DNA of 5,783 bases. Origin: Rhodospirillales bacterium. Lineage in GTDB: Bacteria > Pseudomonadota > Alphaproteobacteria > Rhodospirillales_A > Casp-alpha2. Every line of letters starts with the position of its first letter. Position 1 is the stretch's first letter. This document shows, piece after piece, positions 4,756-5,783 of the stretch. The position numbers and the translations under genes were made by a program. The DNA lies in contig JAESSX010000132.1 in the NCBI GenBank assembly GCA_016763915.1, positions 1-5,783 on the forward strand, given 5' to 3'. The notes under the pieces were generated by a model. The model did not search any database, was not told the origin of the DNA, and saw only the letters and a program-made list of their open reading frames with translations.

Positions 4756-5783
4756 ATGATGAGTGTTGCCCGTAAGAAAGCAGCCAATGATGAAAAAATT
4801 AATATCAAGAAAGTTACAGAAAGATCAGAAGAAATTGTAATTGCCTTGGTTGGTTATGCGGGAGCAGGTTGTTCAAGCATTGCTGAAAAGTTGATCAATT
4901 TACTTGATAGCCAAGGCTACGAAAGACCAATAAGAATAAAATTAAGTGATCAAATTGTCGAATATTATAAAGCTGAAACAGTACCAAAAGTAGAAGCAGC
5001 TCCAAACAAAGGAATCAGCACATTTGACCGAGCAGAAAAGCTGCAAAATTTGGGAGATAGATTGCGACAGGAAAAAGGGGAGCTGGCACTTTCAGCTTTA
5101 GCAATTAAGAAAATTCAGGAGGAGCGAGGGGAAAGTAAAGCAGGAAGGGAAAAAAGGGCATTTATCATAGACTCAATAAAGCACTTTGAAGAGATTGTCT
5201 TGCTCAGGCAGGTGTACGGAAAATCATTTTATCTACTGGCAATACATTGTGATCGAAAAGCACGGGAAAAACGCTTATTTGGAGGTAAAGTGAGTGATGT
5301 GAAGTTTGCAGGTGTGGCGAAAAAGAAAGTCATTAAATTTCTCGACCGGGATGAAAAAGACAATGAGAATTCAGCCGGACAACAGGTTATAAAAGCATTT
5401 CATCATGCAGATTATTTTTTGGATAACAATGAACCGAATGAAGAAAGCGCTACTGCTGACTTACAGCGCCTCATTGATTTAATTCTTGGAAGTGACTTGG
5501 TGAGGCCGACACTTCGGGAAACTGGAATGTACTTCGCTCACACAGCGGCACTGAGATCTTCATGTTTATCAAGGCAGGTTGGCGCTTCATTACAGTCTAT
5601 CGACGGAACTATTGTCGCTACTGGTGCAAATGATGTTCCTGCTGTTGGCGGCGGTATATGTGGTGAAGATAAGGAGCCTGAACATAGATGCTTTCTTTGG
5701 GATAAAAAACTGGAAGATGGGACAGTTTTTAGAGGGTGCCATAATTATAGAATGAAAAAAGAATTACAGTTGAAAATTGCAAA
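4756..5783 (+). CDS. avcD: Anti-phage dCTP/dCMP deaminase, AvcD/DCD-like (3' partial)
   Basis: The frame is open from ATG 4756 to the right edge (342 codons plus two bases), likely about two-thirds of the protein. Family members deaminate dCTP and dCMP to uracil nucleotides on infection and starve phage DNA synthesis. The N-terminal P-loop kinase-like domain shows GYAGAGCSS (33-41, strand EEIVIALV before it), LQNLGDRLRQEKG (96-108), FIIDSIKH (136-143) and LDRDEKDN with GQQV and ADYFLDN (196-224). The deaminase domain begins near 250: TGMYFAHTAALRSSCLSRQVGAS, then DGTIVATGANDVPAVGGG (283-300), as in deoxycytidylate deaminases. The zinc-binding HAE and PCxxC motifs would lie beyond the edge. 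AGGGAG (4746-4751) gives 4-base spacing to ATG 4756 and 7 to ATG 4759, so the latter is an equally good start. GC is near 40%, far below pnp, which points to transfer. The likely inhibitor RNA lies directly upstream. Confidence 0.88.
   Translation, partial: MMSVARKKAANDEKINIKKVTERSEEIVIALVGYAGAGCSSIAEKLINLLDSQGYERPIRIKLSDQIVEYYKAETVPKVEAAPNKGISTFDRAEKLQNLGDRLRQEKGELALSALAIKKIQEERGESKAGREKRAFIIDSIKHFEEIVLLRQVYGKSFYLLAIHCDRKAREKRLFGGKVSDVKFAGVAKKKVIKFLDRDEKDNENSAGQQVIKAFHHADYFLDNNEPNEESATADLQRLIDLILGSDLVRPTLRETGMYFAHTAALRSSCLSRQVGASLQSIDGTIVATGANDVPAVGGGICGEDKEPEHRCFLWDKKLEDGTVFRGCHNYRMKKELQLKIA

Overview
The window looks like an alphaproteobacterial chromosome, probably near Rhodospirillales. 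The basis is the high-GC housekeeping half, the gene order rbfA-truB-rpsO-pnp, and a PNPase whose N-terminus ([28 protein letters not shown], from about residue 8) is typical of that class. The genus cannot be fixed from sequence reading alone. All genes lie on the + strand.

Positions 1-3790 are a conserved RNA-metabolism and ribosome-biogenesis cluster. It holds the 3' end of rbfA (30S maturation factor), truB (tRNA Psi55 synthase, start overlapping the rbfA stop by 11 bases), rpsO (ribosomal protein S15, 15 bases after truB) and pnp (polynucleotide phosphorylase). The roughly 219-base rpsO-pnp gap contains a long broken stem-loop followed by a second perfect hairpin, as expected for a structured pnp leader. 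A strong intrinsic terminator at 3752-3788 closes the cluster.

Positions 3791-5783 are accessory DNA. A compact type II toxin-antitoxin pair comes first, with a RelE/HigB-type toxin upstream and an XRE-family antitoxin overlapping it by 17 bases. It has its own candidate promoter, with two copies of a 12-base near-palindrome as the likely operator. After a gene-poor stretch of about 196 bases comes the 5' two-thirds of a clearly AT-rich gene that runs off the window. Its product has an N-terminal P-loop kinase-like domain followed by the start of a deoxycytidylate deaminase domain. This is the architecture of the anti-phage dCTP/dCMP deaminases (AvcD/DCD family), which deplete deoxycytidine nucleotides during phage infection.

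In the characterised Vibrio system AvcD is held inactive by a small RNA, AvcI, encoded immediately upstream. Here the region directly upstream of the deaminase gene has repeated motifs and several possible RNA helices but no convincing protein gene. It is therefore the natural candidate for an AvcI-like RNA antitoxin. GC content falls in steps (by hand count of sample 60-base rows: about 70% in pnp, about 50% in the TA pair, about 40% in the deaminase gene). This suggests a defence island built from separately acquired parts just downstream of the pnp terminator. The zinc-site half of the deaminase lies outside the window, so its catalytic integrity cannot be judged here.
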